Positions 8,033-16,766 of a DNA stretch of 64,000 nucleotides are shown piece after piece. Below the pieces are notes generated by a model. The model was not told where the DNA came from, ran no database searches, and was given only the letters and a program-made list of their open reading frames with translations. Numbering within the stretch: the stretch's first letter is position 1; every line of letters starts with the position of its first letter. Origin of the DNA: Intestinimonas massiliensis (ex Afouda et al. 2020) (lineage in GTDB: Bacteria > Bacillota > Clostridia > Oscillospirales > Oscillospiraceae); assembly GCF_900626285.1 (NCBI RefSeq), contig NZ_LR131147.1, positions 749,426 through 813,425 on the forward strand. Direction: 5' to 3'. Made by a program: the position numbers and the translations under genes.

Positions 8033-8656
8033 TTATTCTTTCATCTGACGCATTTTTCCACTTTCCATATAAAAGCAGCGATCACAGATTTTTTCTATCA
8101 GATCGTGGTCGTGGCTGATGACAATCAGCCCCAGATTTCTCCGGTTTACAATCCGAAGAAGGCTTCTCCATATGAATTCCTGCGTAATTGCATCCAGCAT
8201 AGTAGTCATTTCGTCTGCTATCAGATATTTTGTCTGCGGATGCAGTGCTCTCACAATTGAAAATCTTTGCAATTCGCCTCCGGACAGCTCAATCGGATAC
8301 CGGTCCATCCATTCTTCTCTGATTCCGAACGTCTCCAGCAGCTCCGGTTCAGGAATATACGCCTCTTCCAAGATTTTTTTCATTCTCCATAACGGGTTCA
8401 TGATTTTTTCGGGGTGCTGACAAATCAGCTGTACCTCTCGAAATCCATGAGAGCCATGTGCCTTCCCGTCAATAAAAACAGTTCCCTCCTTCGGCGATAA
8501 AAAGTCTGACAGCACCTTGGACAGACTTGTCTTGCCGCAGCCGCTGTATCCGAAAATCCCCAGAATTTCACCTCGTTGAATTTTCAAATCAATATCTCTG
8601 AATATCCACTCGTTTTTAGTATAGTAATACCCGAGCTTTTTAGCTTCCAATGCCAT
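8033..8656 (-). CDS. peptide/nickel-type ABC transporter ATPase (second ATPase, 207 aa)
   Basis: An OppF/NikE-type nucleotide-binding protein: Walker A GYSGCGKTS near residue 38, signature LSGGELQRFSIVRAL near residue 124, Walker B LIADEMT, and switch histidine in ISHDHD. At 207 residues it is shorter than classical OppF and lacks its C-terminal oligopeptide extension, which is common for metal-type members. It overlaps the previous ATPase gene by 17 bases and is last in a five-gene minus-strand operon. No clear terminator follows; the recombinase stub begins within a few bases. Confidence 0.85.
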   Translation of the reverse strand: MALEAKKLGYYYTKNEWIFRDIDLKIQRGEILGIFGYSGCGKTSLSKVLSDFLSPKEGTVFIDGKAHGSHGFREVQLICQHPEKIMNPLWRMKKILEEAYIPEPELLETFGIREEWMDRYPIELSGGELQRFSIVRALHPQTKYLIADEMTTMLDAITQEFIWRSLLRIVNRRNLGLIVISHDHDLIEKICDRCFYMESGKMRQMKE

Positions 8657-9452
8657 TTGCTTCTCCTCTCAGAAACTCATTCTGCGGCAAGGCCAGCCAG
8701 AGATTTCGCGTATACTGTTCTTTCAATCGCTCTCCCTTTCCTTCAAAAAAATTTGCCGGTGCAGTCTCTATATTTGCCCCGTCCTTAAATACAGAAATGT
8801 AATCGGCGATCCTGACTGCTGAAATAATATCATGTGTAATCAGCATAACTCCCATACCCTGATCAGCAAAGTCGCGCAGCTGCTTCAAAACCATATCCAA
8901 TGCTTCTTTGTGTATTCCCGGAGTTGGCTCATCCGCAATAATCAGCTGAATTCCCTGCTTTACGCAGGTTGCGAACAGCACTCGTCTGAGCATACCGCCG
9001 GAAAGCTGATAAGGGTAGAGTTCGCCGTCTGTTTTTTTTAGTCCATATTTTTCAAACAAAGCCTCCTGAAGCTGCCTGTTTCTTTCCTTTGTTTCATGCA
9101 ATCCGATCCTTACTTGGTTTTTTACCTTCATGAACGGGTCAAGATAATTGACCGACTGCGGAATAAAGGCGATCTCTGTTCCGCGCAGGGCACCTATGTT
9201 TTTTTTGTCAAGCACCTTTTCCTTGTAGGAGATTTCCCCCTTTACCATTGCATTCGGGGGAAGTATATCCATAATGGCGTGCGCCAGCAGACTTTTCCCT
9301 GAACCGCTTGCTCCTACTATGGCAAGGATTTCCCCCTTTTTTATTTCTACACTCAGGGACTTTATCGGTGTGCTTATAAAATGCTTAAGTCCTTTTCCAT
9401 ATTGAGAAAATGAAATGGACAAATCTCTGACGCAAAGTAATCTATCGCTCAT
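8640..9452 (-). CDS. peptide/nickel-type ABC transporter ATPase (first ATPase, 270 aa)
   Basis: An OppD/NikD-type ATPase at the inner membrane face: Walker A GASGSGKSL near residue 47, a degenerate signature LSGGMLRRVLFATCV, Walker B LIIADEPT and switch histidine LITHD. It works as a heterodimer with the 8033 protein to power the two permeases. The genes are arranged binding protein, permease, permease, ATPase, ATPase, as in nik and opp operons. Confidence 0.88.
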   Translation of the reverse strand: MSDRLLCVRDLSISFSQYGKGLKHFISTPIKSLSVEIKKGEILAIVGASGSGKSLLAHAIMDILPPNAMVKGEISYKEKVLDKKNIGALRGTEIAFIPQSVNYLDPFMKVKNQVRIGLHETKERNRQLQEALFEKYGLKKTDGELYPYQLSGGMLRRVLFATCVKQGIQLIIADEPTPGIHKEALDMVLKQLRDFADQGMGVMLITHDIISAVRIADYISVFKDGANIETAPANFFEGKGERLKEQYTRNLWLALPQNEFLRGEANGIGS

Positions 9453-9462
9453 ATTCCGTCTC

Positions 9463-10284
9463 CTACATGTATCTCATTTGCGGATCATTTAATTTCCTCA
9501 GGGCTTCTCCGATATTGTCGAAGCTTTTTACCAGCAGGATCAGGGAAAGCCCCGGCAGGACAACAAGCCACCAGTTGCCAAGGGATATGTGCTTTGCCGC
9601 CTCCGATAATATGATTCCTATGGATGGCTGCTGCGCAGACAGCCCGAAGCCGAGAAAGGTCATGGACGCTTCGTGTAAAATAACATGCGGAAAGAGAAGA
9701 ATAAACCCGATGAAAATCTGTGGGAAAATCACCGGCAAAATATGATTCACCACGATGTACCATCTGCTTTTCCCCATGTTTTTTGATATTTTAATGTAGT
9801 CCATGTTCTTGATGTCATATACTTCGTTCCTTATCACCCTTGCCAACGCAGGCCAATGCGTAATAGCGGTTGCAATAATTACCCCTTGTGCGCCTTTCCC
9901 TGCAACAAAGGAAATCAAAATCATAAAAACCAAATGCGGCATACCGATAAACATATCGACGGTCCACAGAACAATTTTATCGACGGTTTTATTGCCAATT
10001 GCGGCACTGATCCCCAGTGTAAGTGCAATCATAACCCCGATCACAGAGCCGATGATCCCTACGAACAAGGAAAATCTCAATCCCCTGACGGTTCTTACCA
10101 GCATATCCCGTCCCATGCTGTCGGTCCCGAATAAATAGGACGAAGAGGGAGACAGGTTCTTTAATCCGGCGTTCGGAGTCAGTCCCTGCTCATTCAGGAC
10201 AAAGCTCAATATCAGAATCAAGCCTATGATAAGGACGGATATAGTGATTGAAAAAATCACTTTTATTCTTGCGTCTGTTTTCAT
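9463..10284 (-). CDS. peptide/nickel-type ABC permease (NikC/DppC-like, 273 aa)
   Basis: An integral membrane permease with about six hydrophobic segments, the typical N-terminal LFGTDSMGRDMLVRTVRG motif of DppC/NikC proteins, and an EAA loop (HEASMTFLGFGL) that docks onto the ATPases. The start overlaps the stop of the upstream permease by four bases. Confidence 0.88.
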   Translation of the reverse strand: MKTDARIKVIFSITISVLIIGLILILSFVLNEQGLTPNAGLKNLSPSSSYLFGTDSMGRDMLVRTVRGLRFSLFVGIIGSVIGVMIALTLGISAAIGNKTVDKIVLWTVDMFIGMPHLVFMILISFVAGKGAQGVIIATAITHWPALARVIRNEVYDIKNMDYIKISKNMGKSRWYIVVNHILPVIFPQIFIGFILLFPHVILHEASMTFLGFGLSAQQPSIGIILSEAAKHISLGNWWLVVLPGLSLILLVKSFDNIGEALRKLNDPQMRYM

Positions 10285-11258
10285 GCTTCTCTCCTCAGAT
10301 TAGGATTAAACAATCCGTTCAGTATATCGGCAGTCATGTTTCCACAGAACACAAAAACGGCTCCTATCATTACAATCGCCAAAAGCAGGGGTGTATCACT
10401 CTTCAGTCCTGCCTCTGTCAGCGTAGAACCCAAGCCCGGATATGAGAATACTTCCTCCGCCAATACAGAGCCTCCAAACAATTCACCGAAATAAGAAAAA
10501 TGAATTGTGATGGCGGGAACGATCGCATTACGTAACGCATGGTTTTTGAATATCTGCCAGCTGTTTTCGCCTCTTGCTTTCGCAAAGGTCACATATTCGC
10601 TGTGAAGCACATCAATCATTTTTTCACGGGTGTGAAGCGTTACATTGGCAATACCCAGGACGCTTAATGTGAATGCGGGCAGAATCAGGTGTCTCAGTCT
10701 GTCCATGAATGTTACATTTTCGCTGAGCACTCCGATCGGAGAGGAAATACCGATAGGAAACCAGCGAAGCTGTACAGCAAAAATAAGCAAAAAAATCAGT
10801 CCGATCCAAAAGGTCGGAACAGTCGCCTGCAGATAAGAAAACCATTTCACAAACCTGTCAAATAATTTCCCCTGATGAAACGCGGCGATGGTTCCAAGAG
10901 CAAATCCCAGTATTCCGGACAATATCCAAGACACTCCCATCAGCAATGCGGAAGCCCCGGCTCTTGCCTTTATCACTTCTATTACCGGTTCTCTGTGCAC
11001 AAGAGATGTTCCGAAATCGCCATGAATGAAATTTTTAATCCACAGCAGATACTGCGTAACCGGAGGTTCATTTAATCCATAGTATTCTGCAATAGCGTTA
11101 TATTGTTCCTCTGACAGAGTGGTGTCATAATTTACGCTTGCCATTACAGGATCTACAGGAGAAGCTTTAAGGAGGACAAAGGAAAGAAGAGAAATGCCTA
11201 AAAGCAGTGTGAAGCACCGTATAATCTTTCTTATGATAGTCCAAATAGTTTTCATCAA
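10281..11258 (-). CDS. peptide/nickel-type ABC permease (NikB/DppB-like, 325 aa)
   Basis: An integral membrane permease of the DppB/NikB class: N-terminal anchor helix, LLGISLLSFVLLKASPVDPV near the start, external loop GLNEPPVTQYLLWIKNFIHG, and the C-terminal docking loop (EEVFSYPGLGSTLTEAG). Length and order match the family. It pairs with the 9463 permease to form the channel. Confidence 0.88.
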   Translation of the reverse strand: MMKTIWTIIRKIIRCFTLLLGISLLSFVLLKASPVDPVMASVNYDTTLSEEQYNAIAEYYGLNEPPVTQYLLWIKNFIHGDFGTSLVHREPVIEVIKARAGASALLMGVSWILSGILGFALGTIAAFHQGKLFDRFVKWFSYLQATVPTFWIGLIFLLIFAVQLRWFPIGISSPIGVLSENVTFMDRLRHLILPAFTLSVLGIANVTLHTREKMIDVLHSEYVTFAKARGENSWQIFKNHALRNAIVPAITIHFSYFGELFGGSVLAEEVFSYPGLGSTLTEAGLKSDTPLLLAIVMIGAVFVFCGNMTADILNGLFNPNLRREA

Positions 11259-11336
11259 AATATTTCTCCCCTAAGCTATAAAGGAGGGTTCCATTTCGGA
11301 GCCCTCCCTTATGGCATATGATATTATAGAATTATA

Positions 11337-13007
11337 TTATTGTGCATTTTCGTTCCAGGTCCATTCCGCTATATTAGCAATCAAAGACCAGTCATGACCG
11401 TGGCTGTGCAGTCCTTGATTACCCACATTGATTCTGTTGTCTCCGATATAAGTATGATTGATTCTTACCAACCAGACGTTTGCCAAATCTCCCATAGAGG
11501 AGGCGCCTGTGCTTCCATCCCACTGTGCAAGCTTCCAATATTTTTCCGCCTCTTCCAAGCTGGGCGCTTTCATCGCTTTTTCCAAATATTCCGTCACTGC
11601 CGGATTGTTATAGAAAGTAATATTTGTCCACCCTTTTCCTGCGGAATCCGGATGATGGGATTCATAAAACTGATTCGGATTGTGACGTCCGCCCGCATAT
11701 AAGAGCGATACCTCATGTGATTTTGTAATCATTTCATCCCAGTTGCTTCCTACCAGGTTGATCTGGATCCCAAGCTCTTTTGCCTGGCTTGCCGCTTCCA
11801 CTGCCACGTTGGTTCTGAGCGGATCAGCAGTTGGATAATACAGCTCAAACTCCGCTCTGATACCGTCTTTCTCACGGATACTGTCACCTCCCGCAAGCCA
11901 TCCGTTCTCCTCCAAAAGCTTCTTCGCAGCTTCCGGGTCATTGTCTTTAATAACCGATTCCGGATTCCAGAAGGAGGTCCCGTCAATGACAGAATAGGCC
12001 GGTTTTCCGTGCCCGTTCAGCACGGTATCCACCACTTTCTGACGATCCACACCGATATTTAAAGCCTTACGAATAACGGGATCGCTGGTTACATCATTCC
12101 CTACCGGATAACCGTCCGGGGAATTCGCGATAACACCTGTCTTTACATACGGCATCGAAAGGCCGCGCACATCGTTGGATTCTATATCGAAGAGCTTACA
12201 ACCATCAACTTTCTTGTCTGCCAGTTCCGGTGTCGCATAGATCATATCCACATCGCCGGATTCCAGCGCGGCAAGTGCCGTATTTTCATTCAGCATAACC
12301 CATGTCCATTTCTTAAAGTATGGCTCATCTCCATGCCAATATGGATTGACCGTAAAAATTGCCTGCTCATCCGGCTTATACTCAGCTACCATATAGGGAC
12401 CGGATCCAATCGGATTAAATTTATAGTTTTCATCGTAGTGTGCTGCCGGAACGATCGGCACTTCAACAAGCTGCGACATCGCAAAAGTAGATCTTGGCTC
12501 TTTCAAGGTAAACACAATCTGATTTTCAGCAGGGATCTCAATCTTATCTATAAAAGCAAGATCCCAGTGTTTCCCATCCTCTTTTAGCATCTCATAGGAA
12601 AACTTTACATCCTCAGCTGTGACCGGCTCACCGTTGGAGAACTTAAAATCGTCATGCAAATTGAAGCTCCAAACCAAGCCGTCATCAGAGATTGTATAAT
12701 CCTTTGCAAAATCCCCCACAATTTCGAGATCCGCTGTTCTACGAAGCAGTGTACTGTGCGTGATATGTGCTTCGTTATACATTCCATAACGCTCTTTGGG
12801 GTCAAATTCATGGGGCAGCCTTGCGCCCATAGAAACAACGAGCTCATCCGCCGCCCGTCCTTTCCTGTCCCTTGTGACAGAGGTCTGCGAACTCTCCGCA
12901 GATGGAGTTTCCGTCGAACTGCTGCTTGGATTTCCGTGGCACGCTGCTAACTGAAGAGCCATAACAGCAACAAAAGCAGCAGCAATTATTTTTTTTGCTT
13001 TTTTCAT
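11337..13007 (-). CDS. peptide/nickel-type substrate-binding lipoprotein (556 aa)
   Basis: The start is put at ATG 13007, preceded by AAGGAGG; it opens with a lysine-rich signal sequence and a lipobox (LQLAAC), so the mature protein is lipid-anchored outside the membrane. The body is an SBP_bac_5 (cluster C) binding protein (LVWSFNLHDDFKFSNGEPVT, then GSGPYMVAEYKPDEQAIF). First gene of the importer operon. The upstream DtxR-type box points to a metal or metallophore substrate such as nickel rather than bulk peptides, but the binding site cannot be read from sequence alone. Confidence 0.85.
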   Translation of the reverse strand: MKKAKKIIAAAFVAVMALQLAACHGNPSSSSTETPSAESSQTSVTRDRKGRAADELVVSMGARLPHEFDPKERYGMYNEAHITHSTLLRRTADLEIVGDFAKDYTISDDGLVWSFNLHDDFKFSNGEPVTAEDVKFSYEMLKEDGKHWDLAFIDKIEIPAENQIVFTLKEPRSTFAMSQLVEVPIVPAAHYDENYKFNPIGSGPYMVAEYKPDEQAIFTVNPYWHGDEPYFKKWTWVMLNENTALAALESGDVDMIYATPELADKKVDGCKLFDIESNDVRGLSMPYVKTGVIANSPDGYPVGNDVTSDPVIRKALNIGVDRQKVVDTVLNGHGKPAYSVIDGTSFWNPESVIKDNDPEAAKKLLEENGWLAGGDSIREKDGIRAEFELYYPTADPLRTNVAVEAASQAKELGIQINLVGSNWDEMITKSHEVSLLYAGGRHNPNQFYESHHPDSAGKGWTNITFYNNPAVTEYLEKAMKAPSLEEAEKYWKLAQWDGSTGASSMGDLANVWLVRINHTYIGDNRINVGNQGLHSHGHDWSLIANIAEWTWNENAQ

Positions 13008-13112
13008 ACTCTTTAGGTTCCTCCTTGAAATTATGATGATAGACCAACCAACCGAAATGTACCAATTCTCAGAAATGACCTTGGAAGTGTAAAAACTCGT
13101 ACCAATACACAT

Positions 13113-13130
13113 GGTTAGCCATTGCTAACC
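13113..13130 (-). promoter_or_regulatory. DtxR-type box upstream of the importer operon
   Basis: GGTTAGCCATTGCTAACC, one of eight copies of an 18-bp palindrome in this window. It lies about 105 bases upstream of the binding-protein start and directly downstream (in the direction of transcription) of a TATAAT and a (TA)n tract. Repression by a metal-loaded DtxR-family protein is inferred. Confidence 0.75.
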
Positions 13131-13173
<43 letters not shown>

Positions 13174-13329
13174 GATTGGGACGGAAAATCTGTGATACCG
13201 AAAATAAAAAGTATGTGCTGAACAATCTATGCTTGCGCTGGAACTTTACAGCAGCTAATACAGAATTATCGGAATAGTAGGGCTGACTGTCTATCTTTGT
13301 TGAATGCTTCTTTACCGTACACAAGTATT

Positions 13330-14127
13330 TGCCGCGGATAGCGATAGGTAATCCTTTGAAGTTATCGCCGGATTTTCACCCGCTCCGCACCGTGCATGCG
13401 GCTTTCACCGCACACGGCGCTCCATCGGAAATGAATTTCAACGGTTTTAAACACAACTTACACACTTCGTTACAGCATTAAAGAATGGTTATACAATAGC
13501 TGGCGTTCCCGCCAGTTTCCGCAGTTTATTGAGTTTTTCCAGTTGCTTTTTGTTCAGTTGGAGTTGTTTTAGGTACTTCTGTATCGTTTCTTCTAAGGTG
13601 GCATGGATAAGCAGGTGAACAGCTTCGGTCACGAGGACAAGGTTGCTGTATTTGTCGGTTCCGCCGTTTTCCAGCGGCACTTTGTGGTGACAGCGTATGT
13701 CATAGGGCATAAGTTCTGTGCCTGTGATGGCACACCGCCCGTATTGAGCCGCAAACAACGAAATTCTGTTGTCTGCAAATTCAATGCTTTTATCCAGCAC
13801 AGGAGTTCGCATAAGCCATATCATCGTATCGGTGTTTACACCGAGATTTTTATGGATTTCTGCCCGTCCTTCCGGCGTGTACCGGTTGACAGTTTTCTTC
13901 TTGTGCTGAGCGTCCCGTGTCTGAACGTACCCAATCGGAATGAGCGGGTGTCCATTCAAAAACCTTAACTGTTTGCTTTTCCCATATCGTTCCTTTATGA
14001 ATCCACGTTCCAGTTTCCGGTTTCGGGTCAAGCCACGTAGTCTGTTTGACATTTGCTTTTTTAGCCCTTGCGCCAGATTAGGAAAGTCCTCGCTGACACG
14101 GGTTGCCAGACGGTAATAATTAAGCAT
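13330..14127 (-). mobile_element. 3' part of a group II intron, 5' end missing
   Basis: Reading on the minus strand, a C-terminal intron-encoded protein fragment is followed by an RNA-like tail: the complement of about 13375-13422 folds as a domain V-type hairpin (GCCGTGTGCGG TGAAA CCGCATGCACGG), and about 13330-13375 contains domain VI-like sequence. The reverse-transcriptase catalytic domain and intron domains I-III are absent. The exact 3' splice junction was not determined. Confidence 0.75.
13489..14127 (-). pseudogene. group II intron maturase/endonuclease C-terminal fragment (212 aa)
   Basis: Matches the end of LtrA-type proteins: maturase region (YYRLATRVSEDF, then KERYGKSKQLRFLNGHPLIP) and an HNH-type endonuclease (YGRCAITG, DIRCHHKVPLENGGTDKYSN, AVHLLIHA). 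The YxDD reverse-transcriptase domain is missing because the sequence joins a truncated DtxR-type gene at 14128. It is unlikely to be mobile or to splice. Confidence 0.85.
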
Positions 14128-14129
14128 TT

Positions 14130-14444
14130 ATGGTGCGCTCTGTAGATGTGGCCCGGCACATGGATGTGTCTAAACCCAGCGTGTGCCATGCGGTAGCTAC
14201 CTTGCGGGACGGCGGCTTTCTCACGATGGACGAGGATCACTTTCTTTATCTGACCGATATAGGCCTGGAAGTTGCTGAAACCATCTATGAGCGTCATTGT
14301 TTCTTTACAGAGCGGCTTATCGCCGCAGGCGTTGCCCCTAAGACTGCAGATGCTGACGCCTGCCGGATGGAACACGTTATTAGCACCGAGAGTTTTTTGC
14401 GGCTGAAAGAGGCAGCCGCCCAAGAGCAAGAACAAATCTTATAA
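14130..14444 (+). pseudogene. DtxR/MntR-type regulator lacking its N-terminus
   Basis: Aligns with the intact regulator at 37580-37975 from its helix-turn-helix (DVSKPSVCHAVATLRDGG) through the dimerisation domain (ACRMEHVISTESF). The first ~20-25 residues, including the start and first helix, are missing: the sequence enters at MVRSVDVARHM exactly where the group II intron remnant begins. It might still be translated from the GTG or ATG at the join but lacks part of the DNA-binding domain. A second partial relative lies at 17438-17645. Confidence 0.75.
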
Positions 14445-14578
14445 GACAATCCATTCTGCTGCACAACAGAAAAAAGCCGTCGTACAATAAACCTTTTGAC
14501 GCACCCATATAACCAGCGGCAGCTATGAGAAATCAAGGCCACCTCTTTTTTATGAAGGCTCACAAGGGAGATACTGCC

Positions 14579-14998
14579 ATGAAAAAGAAGATCATTATTC
14601 ACCTTGAAGATCTCACAACAGCCCAGGAAGTTTTGCTCCAGGAGCTTCTTCAGACTTTTTGTGTAGAGCAGATTGAGGTGCTTGAAGATATCACCTCTAC
14701 CCTGCTGGTCGGTGACCTGCAGATTGATGTGCGGCGGCGCCAGGTATGGCGGGCTGGCAATCTGATAGAACTGACTTCGATGGAATTTGATATTCTTTAC
14801 CTGTTAGCCCACCACCCGGGGAAGGTATTTTCCGCTCGGCAGATTTACGAAGCCGTCGCAGCAGATTCCTTTGATGCCAGCTGGACCGGGATTTCCCAGC
14901 ATGGTCTACAAACTCCGGCGCAAGCTGGGTGCCGGTATCATCGAAACAGTCTGGGGACACGGGTATAAATTCATCGTCCCAGGCATCTCAGCCAAATT
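14579..14998 (+). pseudogene. OmpR-type winged-helix regulator, frameshifted
   Basis: The first ~105 residues read as a small N-terminal region plus the start of an OmpR/PhoB winged helix (LQIDVRRRQVWRAGNLIELT, then EFDILYLLAHHPGKVFS). After ISQ the frame is lost, and the recognition part (MVYKLRRKLGAGIIETVWG, then HGYKFIVP) continues in the next frame to about 14998. One extra C in CCC (14895-14897) explains the break. No receiver domain is present. The gene is probably inactive unless the shift is a sequencing error. Confidence 0.7.
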
Positions 14999-15041
14999 AA
15001 AATAAGCGCACAACGGTTTTCTTCCGCTGTGCGCTTATTTT
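14999..15041. terminator. bidirectional terminator
   Basis: AAAATAAGCGCAC and GTGCGCTTATTTT form a 13-bp stem with A- and T-runs on both sides, between the convergent winged-helix pseudogene and the Fic gene. Confidence 0.8.
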
Positions 15042-15756
15042 ATTCCTCGCGCCGGTAATGAGGTTCCGGTAAATAAGGCTCTTTCTGGTATTTGCGGTAT
15101 TTCTCCGATATTTCGGCAGGCCCCTCCAGGCTTTCCTCGCTGTAATCAATCGGCTCATCACAAACTGCGTCCAGCAAAATGCGCTCCAAATGCTCAAATT
15201 CTGAAAACTGATCCAGGGAAGCCATCACAAAAGAGTCGCGGACATAGCCGGCACTGGCAGCCATCAATTCCTGATCCATAAAGTATCCATGATGCTCCAC
15301 AAAAAAGGTCATCATCATTACAACCGTTCGGGTATTGCCCTCCCGGAAAGGGTGCACCTGCCAGATCGGCGGAAAGAGGCTAATGAGCTGATGGACGAAT
15401 TCTTCCCGGCTGATGCCATCCCATCTAACATTTTCCAGCCGCTTAAAAGCCTCATTGAGATCTTCTTCTATCCTGTCATCGTTGCTGTACCAAACGCTTC
15501 GGCCTGCCAGCAGTTTCTCCCGTTTTTCAATATTGATAATGCGGTACTGGCCGGCCCACTCATAAATGTCGGCAAACAGGGTCCGATGAATCTCCCGCAG
15601 GCCATCCGGAGAAAAGTCCTGAAAGCCCTGTTCGTACAGCAGCATCATATTTGCTCTGGATTGCTCGGCCTCGATGCGATCCAATGTTTTCTCATTTTTG
15701 ATGCCCAGCTCGTTTTTCAGGACAGGCACATCTTCATACAGGTACGGGTCAGACAC
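15040..15756 (-). CDS. fic: Fic-family toxin (protein AMPylator, 238 aa)
   Basis: A single Fic domain with the core motif HPFREGNTR at residues 135-143, preceded by the upstream elements DGLREIHRTLF and WAGQYR. The catalytic histidine, the phosphate-binding EGN and the arginine are present. Fic enzymes transfer AMP from ATP to a target protein hydroxyl. The second glycine of the strict HxFx(D/E)GNGR motif is threonine here, a variant I have seen in Firmicutes. The preceding 67-aa gene overlaps it by eight bases and is the cognate antitoxin. Confidence 0.88.
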   Translation of the reverse strand: MSDPYLYEDVPVLKNELGIKNEKTLDRIEAEQSRANMMLLYEQGFQDFSPDGLREIHRTLFADIYEWAGQYRIINIEKREKLLAGRSVWYSNDDRIEEDLNEAFKRLENVRWDGISREEFVHQLISLFPPIWQVHPFREGNTRTVVMMMTFFVEHHGYFMDQELMAASAGYVRDSFVMASLDQFSEFEHLERILLDAVCDEPIDYSEESLEGPAEISEKYRKYQKEPYLPEPHYRREE

Positions 15757-15952
15757 GGCTCTGGCGCTCCTGCTCCGCGATCCGGCGATGATGTGCCAGC
15801 AATGCCTGCTTCATCTGTTCGCCCGTCAGTTCGCCGCGGGCCCAGCTGGCAGATAGCGACCGTGCATAGCTGGAAATCGGTGCGCCCTCAATGGCGTTGA
15901 TTGCATCGGCCGTCTTGACTGCTGCAATTCGCTTCTTTACCAATGGACTCAT
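15749..15952 (-). CDS. VbhA-like Fic antitoxin (67 aa)
   Basis: A short helical protein immediately upstream of, and overlapping, the Fic gene, the standard order of class I Fic antitoxins. It carries the ...INAIEG segment where VbhA has SxxxEG: the inhibitory glutamate and glycine are present, but the S/T expected four residues before the glutamate is isoleucine. The C-terminal half (WARGELTGEQMKQALLAHHR) matches the usual tail of such antitoxins. It should block ATP positioning in the toxin. Confidence 0.75.
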   Translation of the reverse strand: MSPLVKKRIAAVKTADAINAIEGAPISSYARSLSASWARGELTGEQMKQALLAHHRRIAEQERQSRV

Positions 15953-16072
15953 AGCGCCTTCACCTCCTTGCTGATTTTAGTATAACACAAGGATGGCCCT
16001 GTTGCCAATAGGCCAGGTCAATGCGAACCTTGCTGGTTTTGAAAGCGGATTGCAAAGACTTTAAGCCCACGG

Positions 16073-16106
16073 GAAAGACCCTGAGATAGCAATCTCAGGG
16101 TCTTTC
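16073..16106. terminator. intrinsic terminator
   Basis: GAAAGACCCTGAGAT and ATCTCAGGGTCTTTC form a 15-bp stem with a four-base loop, just downstream of the minus-strand HTH gene. Confidence 0.8.
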
Positions 16107-16114
16107 TCATAAAC

Positions 16115-16297
16115 TTAAATCCGGAACAGTTCAATCGCCCGCATCAGTGTGATGCACAGCTCCTGGTACAGATCCTCATCCAGTCTGCCGTTGATCACGG
16201 CATACTTGAGCAGCAAGGGGCGGTACATGAGCAAAATGCTTGTGACGGCCTCTTGGTCACCGCCCTTGGCTCGCCGCAGCATCTGTTCAAATGTCAT
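16115..16297 (-). CDS. short HTH-type conjugative-element regulator (60 aa)
   Basis: A 60-residue helical protein (MTFEQMLRRAKGGDQEAVTS, then GRLDEDLYQELCITLMRAIE) of the family found next to sigma-like genes in Tn916/Tn1549-type elements, resembling region 2 of sigma factors. Its start overlaps the end of the sigma-like gene 16287-16700. The interrupted gene at 58703-58868 belongs to the same family. It probably regulates element transfer genes that are no longer present here. Confidence 0.65.
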   Translation of the reverse strand: MTFEQMLRRAKGGDQEAVTSILLMYRPLLLKYAVINGRLDEDLYQELCITLMRAIELFRI

Positions 16298-16700
16298 ATC
16301 CGTTCACCCCCTCGATGCTCTTCTTCAATTTCCGAATGGACCGGTAATACACCGCGGCCGCACCCTTATACGACAATCCCAGCTGCACGCCGATCACATC
16401 GAATGGGCGCTTGTCCAGTACGTGGGCAAGGAACACATACCGTTCCCGCTCGTCTAGCTGTTTCAAGGCATACAGGAGCGCACCGCTCTCAATGTTCTCC
16501 CAGAGGGGCAGACGCTCCATCACTTCCTGCTCCAGCGTCTGGCTCACAGCGCAAAACACTTCCGTAAGTATCTCGTTTTCACCATATTTGCAAAGAGCTC
16601 TCAGATAGTCCCGCTGTGTGCGCCTAACCGCCTGGATTAAGTAACCTGTAAATCTGATTTGCAGTTCTTCCCTTGCTTGTCCATTATTTCGTTGCCACAT
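16287..16700 (-). CDS. sigma-70-like regulator of a conjugative element (137 aa)
   Basis: The start is placed at ATG 16700, preceded by GGAGG at good spacing. The C-terminal half reads as sigma region 4: LKQLDERERYVFLAHVLDKR, then an HTH (DVIGVQLGLSYKGAAAVYYR). It pairs with the short HTH gene downstream, an arrangement typical of clostridial conjugative transposons. An inverted repeat TGTGTTTGTT/AACAAACACA (16783-16807) lies in its promoter region. Confidence 0.7.
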   Translation of the reverse strand: MWQRNNGQAREELQIRFTGYLIQAVRRTQRDYLRALCKYGENEILTEVFCAVSQTLEQEVMERLPLWENIESGALLYALKQLDERERYVFLAHVLDKRPFDVIGVQLGLSYKGAAAVYYRSIRKLKKSIEGVNGYDI

Positions 16701-16766
16701 GACCTTTTCCTCCAAATCATTCAAGAAGTCCAACAGGTTTCTTGAACTTTCGGAGGAGACCGGCAT

